A DNA stretch of 64,000 nucleotides from Paenibacillus sp. DCT19 (GTDB lineage Bacteria; Bacillota; Bacilli; Paenibacillales; Paenibacillaceae), in contig NZ_CP029639.1 of the NCBI RefSeq assembly GCF_003268635.1, forward strand, positions 4,661,501 to 4,725,500, read 5' to 3'. Position numbers and translations under genes: made by a program. Of this stretch, positions 26,492-34,567 are shown one piece after another. Within the stretch, counting starts at the first letter, position 1, and each line of letters begins with the position of its first letter. The notes beneath the pieces were generated by a model. That model made no database searches, had not been told where the DNA came from, and saw only the letters and a list, made by a program, of their open reading frames with translations.

Positions 26492-27457
26492 TTATTCAAA
26501 TAATGCTCCATGGTGGCTAGGGATATACTGAGGATAGTTTTTACGGTAAAAGTCATCAATCATCCGCAATATAGGATCCCACTCTGGATAAGGTTCTGGA
26601 TTCTGAATATTCATTTTAGCCTCAGGCGTGTTCATTAAGAAGTCTTCAAAACGGTTTGGATTCGGTAAACCTTGTTTTTTTCTCACATGAAGCAAATACA
26701 ATATTTCATAGGGATAAAAGGCATAATCATAATTTCCAAACTCAAGCGATTTCCCGATCTCTGAGGCAAGCACGGAATGATGCTCAGACATTTTGTCAAT
26801 TAATTGAGTAATTTCATGCAAATCAGATGTATTCCAACGTTCCAACACTTCTCTATAAATGCCAAGTTCTTCTGGAATCAAGCTACATGGCTGATCACGT
26901 TCTGTTAATGCCGATTTCACGGCCAAGTGAACATATTCATTTGTTCCTTCAATTATTTGTTGGGTATGCTGGAGATGTAACTCTAATAGAAACCAGATAT
27001 GTTGATTCCAATCGTTAGCTTCCATGATATTTCCACCTAAATACTCAACTATAAAGTCATAGAAAATCTGTTCCTCTTTTTCCCATCCAAACATATTAAA
27101 GTGTATTAGTGCAATAATGCTGTTCTGAAAAGAATAATCCATTAATTTCATATTTGGATAACGATCTTTATAAAGCTGTCTACACATACATTGATAAAAT
27201 TTAAGTTGTTGAAGCTTTTTTAATGCTGTTATATCTCGCCCCTCTTCGATTAAGACATTATTTTTCCAGGCTTCGAGCCAAAAGTCAGATATATTATCTA
27301 AATCAATTAACAAAATATGGTCGATCTCTGTATTATTACATTCGACGATTTCATCAATTTCTTTTTTTGCTTCTTCATATTCGTCTAGAGCGTTACCACC
27401 TATGAAATTTTTGACGTATCTTCTATAAGCCATTTGTATTTTTTTTGAATTAACCAT
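26492..27457 (-). CDS. PoNi-like immunity protein, copy 2
   Basis: About 321 residues, all helical. The ATG at 27457 lies 6 nt after GGAG and is preferred to ATG 27463. It begins 18 bases after the end of a PoNe-like nuclease, so it is very likely its immunity protein. From residue 120 on it is nearly identical to the copy at 14.1-15.1 kb, while the front differs, pointing to gene conversion or to a specificity-bearing N-terminus. Confidence 0.6.
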   Translation of the reverse strand: MVNSKKIQMAYRRYVKNFIGGNALDEYEEAKKEIDEIVECNNTEIDHILLIDLDNISDFWLEAWKNNVLIEEGRDITALKKLQQLKFYQCMCRQLYKDRYPNMKLMDYSFQNSIIALIHFNMFGWEKEEQIFYDFIVEYLGGNIMEANDWNQHIWFLLELHLQHTQQIIEGTNEYVHLAVKSALTERDQPCSLIPEELGIYREVLERWNTSDLHEITQLIDKMSEHHSVLASEIGKSLEFGNYDYAFYPYEILYLLHVRKKQGLPNPNRFEDFLMNTPEAKMNIQNPEPYPEWDPILRMIDDFYRKNYPQYIPSHHGALFE

Positions 27458-27474
27458 ATGCATCTCCTTAAACG

Positions 27475-28118
27475 TTATTTAATCTCCTTACTCCAGTCCT
27501 TAACTTTTACAACATCTACACGAAAGCCCACTGAGGTTTTGGAAATGTCCACTTCCACCCTGATAAACTGAAACTCCAATCCAGGGTTTTCTTTTAAGAG
27601 TTTTTTATACTTCGCCTTAAAGTCTGCAAAACTCTTATTTTTACGTCCTGACATGACTTCAAAGTATTTAGCACCACCCAGTTTTTGCTCCGTTGAATAA
27701 CTAAAACTACTCCACTCCGATGTTTTAGCCTCAATCATAGTTAATTTAGGAGGCGGGCCTTTGGTCAAAAAGGTTCATCAATTCCGTTTCTACCAACTTG
27801 GAATAAGTCAGAAATATCTTTAGCAATTTGCTTGGCCACTTCTTCTACAAAGTCACCTTTATCATGATCAACCATCATGGCCGACAATAATATATTCGAA
27901 TCCACATACTTACTAAGCATATCTATTGCGGCAGAGAACATCGCATCCGACATCAAATCTGCCATCAGACCATGTGTGAAATCAGTTGCTTTCGTGAGCG
28001 CGTTCGCAAGCTTCGGCGACTTCATCATCAGAGCATCCAGCTTGCCTTTGAGCTTGTTCGCTAGATCTGCTGGACTGAAGTTACTGGTAAGCCTCTTCTC
28101 CTTGGTCATGACTTGCAC
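27475..28118 (-). pseudogene. orphan PoNe-like nuclease toxin, frameshifted
   Basis: The upstream frame carries the linker (VMTKEKRLTSNFSPADLANK, KSPKLANALTKATDFTHGLM) and ends in VGRNGIDEPF. The next frame continues LTKGPPPKLTMIEAKTSEWS and LGGAKYFEVMSG to the stop at 27475. Adding one base to the run of five As at 27767-27771 joins them. The joined motif G-R-N-G-I-D followed by I-E-A-K is the PD-(D/E)xK core of the PoNe DNase group. No VgrG or other carrier is attached. Downstream lies the PoNi-like gene. Confidence 0.7.
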
Positions 28119-28179
28119 TATCTTAGAGTACGTTTCTATTAACTATGTACAACAAACCCAAGTTTCTATCAATTATAAG

Positions 28180-28222
28180 AGGCAGGCTCCCGTATTCTAA
28201 CCAAAGCCTGCCTAAATTTTTT
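28180..28222. repeat. hairpin, copy 3 of the junction repeat
   Basis: AGGCAGGCTCC and AAAGCCTGCCT arms around CGTATTCTAACC, followed by ATTTTTTC on the plus strand. It is the most regular copy. Confidence 0.6.
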
Positions 28223-28374
28223 CATTCGCAGTCGTGGGGTAAAGTTTTATTAACCATAACCTTTGGAATTTTCAACTTGTTGACTTCTCTGATTTTCTTA
28301 TGAAGGAAAAATCTAATTAAATGAAGCAACAACTAACTCATACCATTTTAAAGATCTATACCAAAGATACTAAC

Positions 28375-28809
28375 TTAAATTGGATTATCAGGAAATTCCT
28401 CAGTGTATCTAGCTATTAGGTTTTGTAAATCCACGTCTTGAGGAAATTCTTTTAAATATTTATACTTCCAAATTATAAGTTGGTTACTAAAGCTGTAACT
28501 GGTATCAAACCAATTTGTATAGTCAAAGTGTACTTTTAAACTCCCGGATATTTCTAAACTTAGCGTGAAAGAATACCATAATTCTTGCCCTTCTTCTTGA
28601 AATAATTCTCTCAATTCTTCTGCTAATGACAGGAGTTTTCTTTTATTTAATTTGAATTCTCTTTCGTTCACTTGGTACTTGAAAGGGATCTCAAGACTAT
28701 GTTCACACCTATCAGGCTCTTTTTCTGGTTGGTAGTAAAAGTAAGTTCCTCCACCATCGTCAGAAACCTGAGCATAAAAATAAAACTTTTTCCAACCCTC
28801 AGGTATCAT
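28375..28809 (-). CDS. YezG/DUF600 family immunity protein with doubtful start
   Basis: About 144 residues from the first ATG, with MIPEGWKKFYFYAQV, GGTYFYYQPE, IPFKYQVNERE and KVHFDYTNW typical of the family. The usual N-terminal helix is still encoded upstream (LNHLYRQIAETVNEMIPEGW) but has no ATG before an in-frame TAG, only CTG or ATA codons. Either a rare start is used or the start codon was lost. No toxin is next to it. Confidence 0.7.
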   Translation of the reverse strand: MIPEGWKKFYFYAQVSDDGGGTYFYYQPEKEPDRCEHSLEIPFKYQVNEREFKLNKRKLLSLAEELRELFQEEGQELWYSFTLSLEISGSLKVHFDYTNWFDTSYSFSNQLIIWKYKYLKEFPQDVDLQNLIARYTEEFPDNPI

Positions 28810-28955
28810 TTCATTAACCGTCTCAGCGATCTGTCGATATAAATGATTCAGTGTTTCTCCATTTATTTGTCCCTACTTTTATTGTTTATTGTTACTTCGA
28901 TGCCTTTACCGAGTACCAGTGTTCCTTCTCACTAAGATATAAGGTGATAACTTTT

Positions 28956-28999
28956 ATAAGCTTATTCCAACTTTACTATGAGTAGGAATGAGCTTTTGA
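28956..28999 (-). terminator. hairpin overlapping the end of the SUKH fragment
   Basis: Minus strand AAGCTCATTCCTACT / AGTTGGAATAAGCTT. It belongs to the TCCTACT hairpin group. Confidence 0.45.
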
Positions 29000-29165
29000 T
29001 TGGAGTGAATCTTCTGCGTGAACCAGTTTTCCCACCATTATGAGATATTAAAAATTGCTTATGATCATATGGAAAAGAAATACCATACTCTGCTTCAAAC
29101 AATTCAATGTCTTTTGAATTCAACCCAGGAAATGGACCTTCAATAAAAAACTTATTATTCTTCAT
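28962..29165 (-). pseudogene. truncated SUKH immunity gene
   Basis: 67 codons. The start LNSKDIELFEAEYGISFPYD with HKQFLISHNGG is the N-terminal SUKH motif; the rest of the domain is replaced by an unrelated short tail. It follows the larger SUKH gene by 33 bases. Confidence 0.65.
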
Positions 29166-29197
29166 GATTCATTACCTCTCTTTATATGCAGGAACAT

Positions 29198-29869
29198 TTA
29201 TTTTTCACGTTTTTCTTTTGCTTCTAATTTTTCTCTTGCTAACCTCATTTTCTCCATAAAGTTACTACTCATATTAATGCCAATGATTTTAGAGTTAATA
29301 TCCTCTACGATATTATCATTTTTCATCTCTAGGCTTCTAATAAAATCAATAAAAGATTCCGCGATTAAATAAACATTATCCCAATAATTATCAATGCTTG
29401 ATACATCTTTCAAATCCTCGTCCAACATCACCTTTGCAACCAATTCATTTTCGTGATCCCAAAAGTAAATTCTTCCTCGATATTCGTCATCTTTAACTCC
29501 AATACATATTAGATTTCCTGCTGAATCATCAGCAATTGGAAAAATCGATGTTGGAATTCGTTCATAATATTGTTCGATTTTTGTTTCTAGTTTATTTGTT
29601 CCATCTGAAGTAACAAAAAATGAAGCTAACGACTCAAAGCCATCACCATGAGACCATAGCGTGTTTTCAATAGTTTTAAATTGAATTTCTTGCTCGAATT
29701 CAACTTCTTCGTACCTCGACAGAAATTGTTTATATAATTTTGGTAAAGATATCACATATTTTTTTTCAATATCCTCTACTTTCCCCTCAACTTTATTGTC
29801 ACCCGTCGACATACCTAGTTTAGTTAGTCGTGCCTCCATTTCATTAAATAACTCATCCATTATCGTCAT
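29198..29869 (-). CDS. SMI1/KNR4-type immunity protein
   Basis: About 223 residues. KVEDIEKKYVISLPKLYKQF is the SUKH N-terminal motif, FPIADDSAGNLICIGV and GRIYFWDHENE the core strands. The last 45 residues are a charged helix. Start ATG at 29869, 7 nt or so after AAGGAGGAG. The upstream side is occupied by a transposase relic, so this immunity gene has probably lost its toxin to an IS insertion. Confidence 0.8.
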   Translation of the reverse strand: MTIMDELFNEMEARLTKLGMSTGDNKVEGKVEDIEKKYVISLPKLYKQFLSRYEEVEFEQEIQFKTIENTLWSHGDGFESLASFFVTSDGTNKLETKIEQYYERIPTSIFPIADDSAGNLICIGVKDDEYRGRIYFWDHENELVAKVMLDEDLKDVSSIDNYWDNVYLIAESFIDFIRSLEMKNDNIVEDINSKIIGINMSSNFMEKMRLAREKLEAKEKREK

Positions 29870-30150
29870 CTTTTGTAGCTCCTCCTTTTTTTGTATCTTC
29901 TTTTATGTATTTTTCTTTAGCGGTTTGATCTATAGGAAGTACATCGGATATGGCTGCAAGTCGTTGTTCTTTCATATAAGGTTTCCATCCTCTGGATATA
30001 CGTAATCCTACTTCTCCCTCTGCTTGATATTTTCTTATCCAATCTCTCACTGTGCTTGCTTCAAAGTTTGGATTGGTTTTGTGCTGTAAGCAACTCACTA
30101 CAATTGAATTTTAGTTTCATACGCAATCCGTCTTCGTTTAGACATTACAA
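29853..30150 (-). mobile_element. remnant of an IS3-type transposase OrfA
   Basis: Minus strand: MSKRRRIAYETK at the start, then a stop and gap, then NPNFEASTVRDWIRKYQAEG and EVGLRISRG, the helix-turn-helix region of IS3-family OrfA. The rest of the IS is absent. From 30151 to 30283 there is no gene I can support. Confidence 0.7.
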
Positions 30151-30283
30151 AAACTCACATCATGGTAGAAGTAGTTTTTTTCCACTGTCTACTATAATAG
30201 GAGCATATCAAAGCTCGAAAAAGCTTTTGAGTTTGATTCTTGGTTCATTTATTCGATATTGATAAATCTGTTAAAAGTAGTTT

Positions 30284-30751
30284 CTAAATAGCAACATCCT
30301 GATATCCTACTTCAATCACCTTTTCATCTAATAGACGAAGCCCTAGCCCATTTTCGATGTCCCATGTACAATTAAAAAGTATTCCAATATCTCTCTCTTC
30401 ATAGATGTCGCCATAGGGTATAACTATTCCATCCATAGAGATCATCTCAACGAGCTGGTCTGTTGTTTCAATATGAGGATAGTTCTCATTATATGAAGTA
30501 TCATAACCTAGTTCATATCGCTTTTGATTGTAATAATCTAATATAGGTTGTAAAAGGCTTCGTTGTACATCCTCCCAATTTTGCATCAGCAGTTTATAAG
30601 CTACATACTGTTCATTATCAAATTTACCGTCTTCATCACCTTTAACGATAAATGATATTCCAATTTCTTTTCCTAGAAAGTTTATCTGCATGTCCTTAGA
30701 CCAAACATAGTCATATTCAAGTTCACCAAAAACGGAGTCTTTTATTTTCAT
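30284..30751 (-). CDS. DUF6985/DUF2004-like immunity protein, copy 2
   Basis: About 155 residues, ATG after AAAGGGGATTCTAAC. Close relative of the gene at 18664-19131, with NENYPHIETTDQLVEMI, ERDIGILFNCTWDIENG and GYQDVAI. It starts 18 bases after the end of the WHH-type nuclease and is its likely immunity protein. Confidence 0.7.
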   Translation of the reverse strand: MKIKDSVFGELEYDYVWSKDMQINFLGKEIGISFIVKGDEDGKFDNEQYVAYKLLMQNWEDVQRSLLQPILDYYNQKRYELGYDTSYNENYPHIETTDQLVEMISMDGIVIPYGDIYEERDIGILFNCTWDIENGLGLRLLDEKVIEVGYQDVAI

Positions 30752-30768
30752 GTTAGAATCCCCTTTAC

Positions 30769-32159
30769 TTATTTATTGGCAAATCCCCCGGGTTCGAAAG
30801 CTCCAGCGTTTATCTCTCCTACACCACCAAGGTGACCAAATTTACTATTTATTATAGTCGGCACGAGTTGTATTGTTTTTCCATCATTTAATTCATGCCA
30901 TGTGAATTTGTTTTTTCTCGGTATTTATCAATATCCCTCGCAGTGACTTTTCCAGGAACCATTCCGAATTGGCTTGCTAGTTCAGGAGATTTATTAATTT
31001 GATCTGCCAATTGTTGATCTGCCTGAGCAAAATTGTTTGTTCTGGCTTTTCCACCATATTTCCCCTTTCCACCTAACATATAATCAATTTCTATTTGAGC
31101 CTTTGCAACTGGCGAAAAATCAGGAACAGCATTTTTATATTGTATCCCCTTAATACCAGCTTCATCTAATATTTTCTTTATTTTAGGATCTGGTGGTGGC
31201 TTAAGAGTACAGAGAGATTCCCCTCTCGCGTCCACATCCTTAAATTCAACTGTTCGATTATCTGGGGAAGGAGTATAATTATATCTTGCTTCGTACGGAC
31301 TTGAAAACTCAGTTTGTTTGAATGCAGGTGGAATATCATCTGTTCTATCCTTACCCTCGGTACCGTCCTTATCCTTCTTAGAGTCTGATGATGACGAATC
31401 CTCTGGATTGTCTCCCGTTTTCCCTTTAGATTTGTCCGTTTCCTGATCCTTCGGTTTAGGTTTGTTTGGTTCATCCTTAGTTTTGTCTTTTGTTTTGTCT
31501 TTTGTTTTGTCTTTTGTTTTGTCTTTTGTTTTGTCTTTTGTTTTGTCCTTCGTCTTATCTTTGTCTTTCGGTTTATCCTTGTCCTTATCCTTGTTACCTG
31601 AATCCTTATCTTTATTGCTCTTATCCTTATCACCAGAACCTTTATTATTGGAAGTAATCCCTTGGTTCTGACTCTTCTTGAACTTGCCACTTAGCATACT
31701 CATCAGAATCATGGCTTTAGTCATTGTATCCGAATCGACGTATTGGCTTAATTGTTCCAAGCCATAATTCATCGCTTCACTCATGAGTAGATTCTGCATG
31801 AAGCCTTTGGCCATGCCACCCGCCATTTTAAGTCCGTTTTCAAGCTTCGGCGACTTCATCATCAGAGCATCCAGCTTGCCTTTGAGCTTGTTCGCTAGAT
31901 CTGCTGGACTGAAGTTACTGGCAAGTCCCTTCGCCTTGGTCATGACTTTACCGAGTGAACCCGTGATCGCATCGCCAGCTTTATTGGCGAGATCACCGAT
32001 GGCCTTCGCAACTTGACCTGCCTTATCTGCAATCTTTGTGGCTGCACCTACGACGCTGTCGACTACTTTGCCCGCTTTTTTAACTAGCTTGGCGCCTTTG
32101 ATGGCAAACTTGGCACCCGTTGCTGCCCAGCCTAACGGGATCGCCGCGGCAGCGGACAA
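30769..32159 (-). pseudogene. orphan WHH-type HNH nuclease toxin, frameshifted
   Basis: Starts inside the linker (IPLGWAATGAKFAIKGAKLV); the frame is open a little further upstream (EIYAARGDYTNAALSAAAAI) but has no start codon and no VgrG. Then follow the linker, a Lys/Asp-rich spacer with TKDK repeats, and a toxin core starting YEARYNYTPSPDNRTVEF and RGESLC. The annotated frame stops after SHGMN. One more base in the T6 run at 30911-30916 restores FTWHELNDGKTIQLVP and GHLGGVGEINAGAFEPGGFA, ending at 30769. This restored tail carries the WH and H residues of the HNH/Endo VII superfamily. Confidence 0.7.
31480..31550 (-). repeat. 12-base tandem repeat in the toxin spacer
   Basis: About six copies of GTTTTGTCTTTT (plus strand), encoding (TKDK)n on the minus strand. 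It lies in the flexible spacer between linker and nuclease. Such repeats can change length by slippage without changing the frame. Confidence 0.85.
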
Positions 32160-32189
32160 CGCCGCATTGGTATAGTCTCCTCGTGCTGC

Positions 32190-32345
32190 ATAAATTTCAC
32201 TACTTAATTTAAAAAAAACATTCTCCGATTAATAAAATAACCAGAGAATGTTGATGTGATGACTAACACCAATTGTCTTTATTAGACTTAAAATATCTAA
32301 ATTAAAACTAAAAATTTTTTAACTTTTAAAAAACTCAAGATATTT
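32190..32345 (-). repeat. duplicate partner of 15690-15890
   Basis: Stretch between the TPR gene and the orphan toxin, with the hairpin AACATTCTC...GAGAATGTT at about 32218-32254. Its near-copy at 15.7 kb shows that the TPR gene end and this spacer have been moved together. Confidence 0.75.
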
Positions 32346-32735
32346 AGGATCCTCATCTTCAAAGCATCTGCCTTCAGACTTTTTAAATGCAAAATTAAAA
32401 AAATCTCTGGCTAGATCAAATTTTCCTAATTCAAAAGCTGCTTTTGCCGAAATAAATTCTTTTGTTCCTGTATCGAAACGCATGAAACCTGTAATAAATA
32501 TTTTTTTTGACCATTCATATGCTTTATTGAAATCTTGCAAAAGAAATAATGTATCAATTATATCCTCTACCAAATGATAACTTTCACTATAGATTCCTTT
32601 TGGTTCTGGTATTAGCTCCCATGCCTCTTCAAGTAATACAATAGATTCTTTTTGCTTACCATTATGAAATTGTTCATTACTCTCATTAATTATTGATTCG
32701 AATTTTTCTTTAATATTTGCTTCTAACTGAGCCAT
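32319..32735 (-). CDS. TPR-like immunity protein, second gene of the toxin unit
   Basis: About 138 residues of TPR-type helix pairs (KESIVLLEEAWELIPEPKGI, AAFELGKFDLARDFFNFAFK), ending KYLEFFKS. ATG after AAAGGAGTGTAGAAA. It is 3 bases after the stop of the other TPR gene and is a paralogue of the gene at 11868-12299. Confidence 0.7.
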   Translation of the reverse strand: MAQLEANIKEKFESIINESNEQFHNGKQKESIVLLEEAWELIPEPKGIYSESYHLVEDIIDTLFLLQDFNKAYEWSKKIFITGFMRFDTGTKEFISAKAAFELGKFDLARDFFNFAFKKSEGRCFEDEDPKYLEFFKS

Positions 32736-32738
32736 TTT

Positions 32739-33164
32739 CTACACTCCTTTGATTGAGTCTTTAATCAACTCATAGTATTTTTCATCTTCTTCTGAAAAAA
32801 TCTCATACCCTTCTAGCATATAAGCTTTTAAAAGATATTCCTTTGCTCTATTAATTTCTCCACATTCTACTAGACTCTCTCCAAGGTTCAACAAAATTAA
32901 TGGGTTTGAAATCCCGTCTGGACAGTTTAGAGCGTTAAAGTAATTGTTTTTTGCAAACTCATACTCCTCATTAATAAAATATGCATCACCTAATGCAGTA
33001 TATATCCATGTACTTGCTTCCCATACGTGCTTCGGAACAGGCACCAAATTTAAAGCAGTTAAATATTTTCGTATAGCTTGATCCAGTTCCCCTTCTTCTG
33101 AATGAGCATCGCCTTCATTGCACAATGTTACGATCTGTTCATATAGATTATCATCAAGTTCCAA
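32739..33164 (-). CDS. TPR-like immunity protein, first gene of the toxin unit
   Basis: About 141 residues with TPR motifs (LDQAIRKYLTALNLVPVPKH, STWIYTALGDAYFINEEYEF, LNLGESLVECGEINRAKEYL). It begins with TTG after GGAGGAAAAAAG; no ATG is available. It starts 14 bases after the stop of the VgrG-toxin gene. The pair at 12 kb stands in the same way behind a relic of the same toxin, so these are proposed as its immunity genes. Confidence 0.72.
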   Translation of the reverse strand: MELDDNLYEQIVTLCNEGDAHSEEGELDQAIRKYLTALNLVPVPKHVWEASTWIYTALGDAYFINEEYEFAKNNYFNALNCPDGISNPLILLNLGESLVECGEINRAKEYLLKAYMLEGYEIFSEEDEKYYELIKDSIKGV

Positions 33165-33178
33165 CTTTTTTCCTCCAA

Positions 33179-34567
33179 TTACTTTTTAGGTGGTAGATAT
33201 TTTTGATTCAGTTTTGCCCCATCCGATCGATTAAGGCTGTAATGATCTAATACATAGTTATTAGAATCTAACATCCAATCCCTTACTTCTTTGGATTTCG
33301 CTCCATGGTACCTACCTACGTTGTTCCACCATGTAACTGCATCAGTGTGAGGGGGATCATTACGATGTGCCATATCTGCTGTACTAAGATCATACCATGC
33401 ATCATCGCTCGCCTTATACTGGATTTTGCCACTACGTGTTTTTCTGATTTTAGGAGGTTTCTCATTTTTCATTCTTTCTATTACTTCACGCCCGGTTCTA
33501 GACTTTTTCCCGGGTGTTCTGCCTAAGTATTGTTCTCTTAATTTCTTTTTCTTTTTAGCTTTCTTTTTCTTCTCTGGGTTCGTAGTGCCCTTCTTGCCAC
33601 CACCACCTGTGCTACCCACAATCATCATGGCCGACAATAATATATTCGAATCCGCATAATTACTAAGCATATCTATTGCGGCAGAGAACATCGCATCCGA
33701 CATCAAATCTGCCATCAGACCACGTGTGAAATCAGTTGCTTTCGTGAGCGCGTTCCCAAGCTTCGGCGACTTCATCATCAGAGCATCCAGCTTGCCTTTG
33801 AGCTTGTTCGCTAGATCTGCTGGACTGAAGTTACTGGCAAGTCCCTTCGCCTTGGTCATGACTTTACCGAGTGCACCCGAGATCGCATCGCCAGCTTTAT
33901 TGGCGAGATCACCGATGGCCTTCGCAACTTGACCTGCCTTATCTGCAATCTTCGTGGCTGCACCAACGACACTGTCGACCACTTTGCCCGCTTTTTTAAC
34001 TAGCTTGGCGCCTTTGATGGCAAACTTGGCACCCGTTGCTGCCCAGCCTACGAACGGGATCGCCGCCGCAGCGGACAACGCCGCGTTGGTATAGTCCCCT
34101 CGAGCCGCATAGATTGCTGCGTTAGCTAGGTCAGCGACCTCACCCACCACCGGGATCATGCCGACAACATCCAGTACGGTCTGAGTTACATCCAGCACTT
34201 TTCCCCAGAAGCCCTTCTTTTCCTCTTCGGGTTCCTCTTCCACCTGTACCTCAGACACAAATGGCGCTTCTGGTACTGGCTCAAGATCCTCCACGGTTAC
34301 AGGCATTTTGATTAGGCCATCGAGCAGCACTTCACTGCCCTTCAGGTCGGTCATGCCATCCAGAATCATACTGCTGTCTCCGCACTGTAGGAAAATGGTT
34401 TCCTGTGCCTCAATCCCTATCTTCTTCTCGCTCTCAAGCGTAATCTCCTGCCCACCGGATGCTACAATTCCGCTATTACTCTGAATGGTGACCCCGCCGC
34501 CGTCCAGTGTGATGAATAGACTACCTTCTGTCGCAATTAGAGACATTTCCGAATCCGTCATTTTCAT
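33179..34567 (-). CDS. C-terminal part of a VgrG-nuclease effector (spike tip, linker, GH-E-like toxin)
   Basis: About 462 residues. Residues 1-95 are the VgrG beta-helix tip (GSLFITLDGGGVTIQSNSGI). Then comes a membrane-active-looking helical part (VLDVVGMIPVVGEVADLANA) and the linker KVMTKAKGLASNFSPADLAN. After a Gly/Lys-rich spacer comes the toxin, with LGRTPGKKSRTGREVIERM, YDLSTADMAHRNDPPHTDAV and NNYVLDHYSLNRSDGAKLN, resembling GH-E nucleases of the HNH/Endo VII group. In the frame of this part, sequence before the ATG still reads ADPATKSWGTNYGKEMKMTD, which links it to the VgrG upstream; the two are one gene split by one missing base near 34635-34637. TPR immunity genes follow. Confidence 0.75.
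   Translation of the reverse strand: MKMTDSEMSLIATEGSLFITLDGGGVTIQSNSGIVASGGQEITLESEKKIGIEAQETIFLQCGDSSMILDGMTDLKGSEVLLDGLIKMPVTVEDLEPVPEAPFVSEVQVEEEPEEEKKGFWGKVLDVTQTVLDVVGMIPVVGEVADLANAAIYAARGDYTNAALSAAAAIPFVGWAATGAKFAIKGAKLVKKAGKVVDSVVGAATKIADKAGQVAKAIGDLANKAGDAISGALGKVMTKAKGLASNFSPADLANKLKGKLDALMMKSPKLGNALTKATDFTRGLMADLMSDAMFSAAIDMLSNYADSNILLSAMMIVGSTGGGGKKGTTNPEKKKKAKKKKKLREQYLGRTPGKKSRTGREVIERMKNEKPPKIRKTRSGKIQYKASDDAWYDLSTADMAHRNDPPHTDAVTWWNNVGRYHGAKSKEVRDWMLDSNNYVLDHYSLNRSDGAKLNQKYLPPKK

Noticed and set aside
27475..27768. Independent small gene starting with TTG
   Set aside because: It has no ribosome site of its own and completes the nuclease motif of the upstream frame; it is the second half of a broken toxin gene.
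28119..28374. Further immunity gene fragment on the minus strand
   Set aside because: A few words resemble the acidic immunity gene (KIREVNKLK-like), but the stretch is too short and degraded to support as a feature.
31480..31550. CRISPR-like array
   Set aside because: The repeats are 12 bases long, contiguous without spacers, and encode a TKDK series in frame.
31178..31690. Minus-strand Arg/Lys-rich frame of 170 codons
   Set aside because: A frame shadow of the repetitive toxin spacer; the TKDK frame is the one that connects linker and nuclease.
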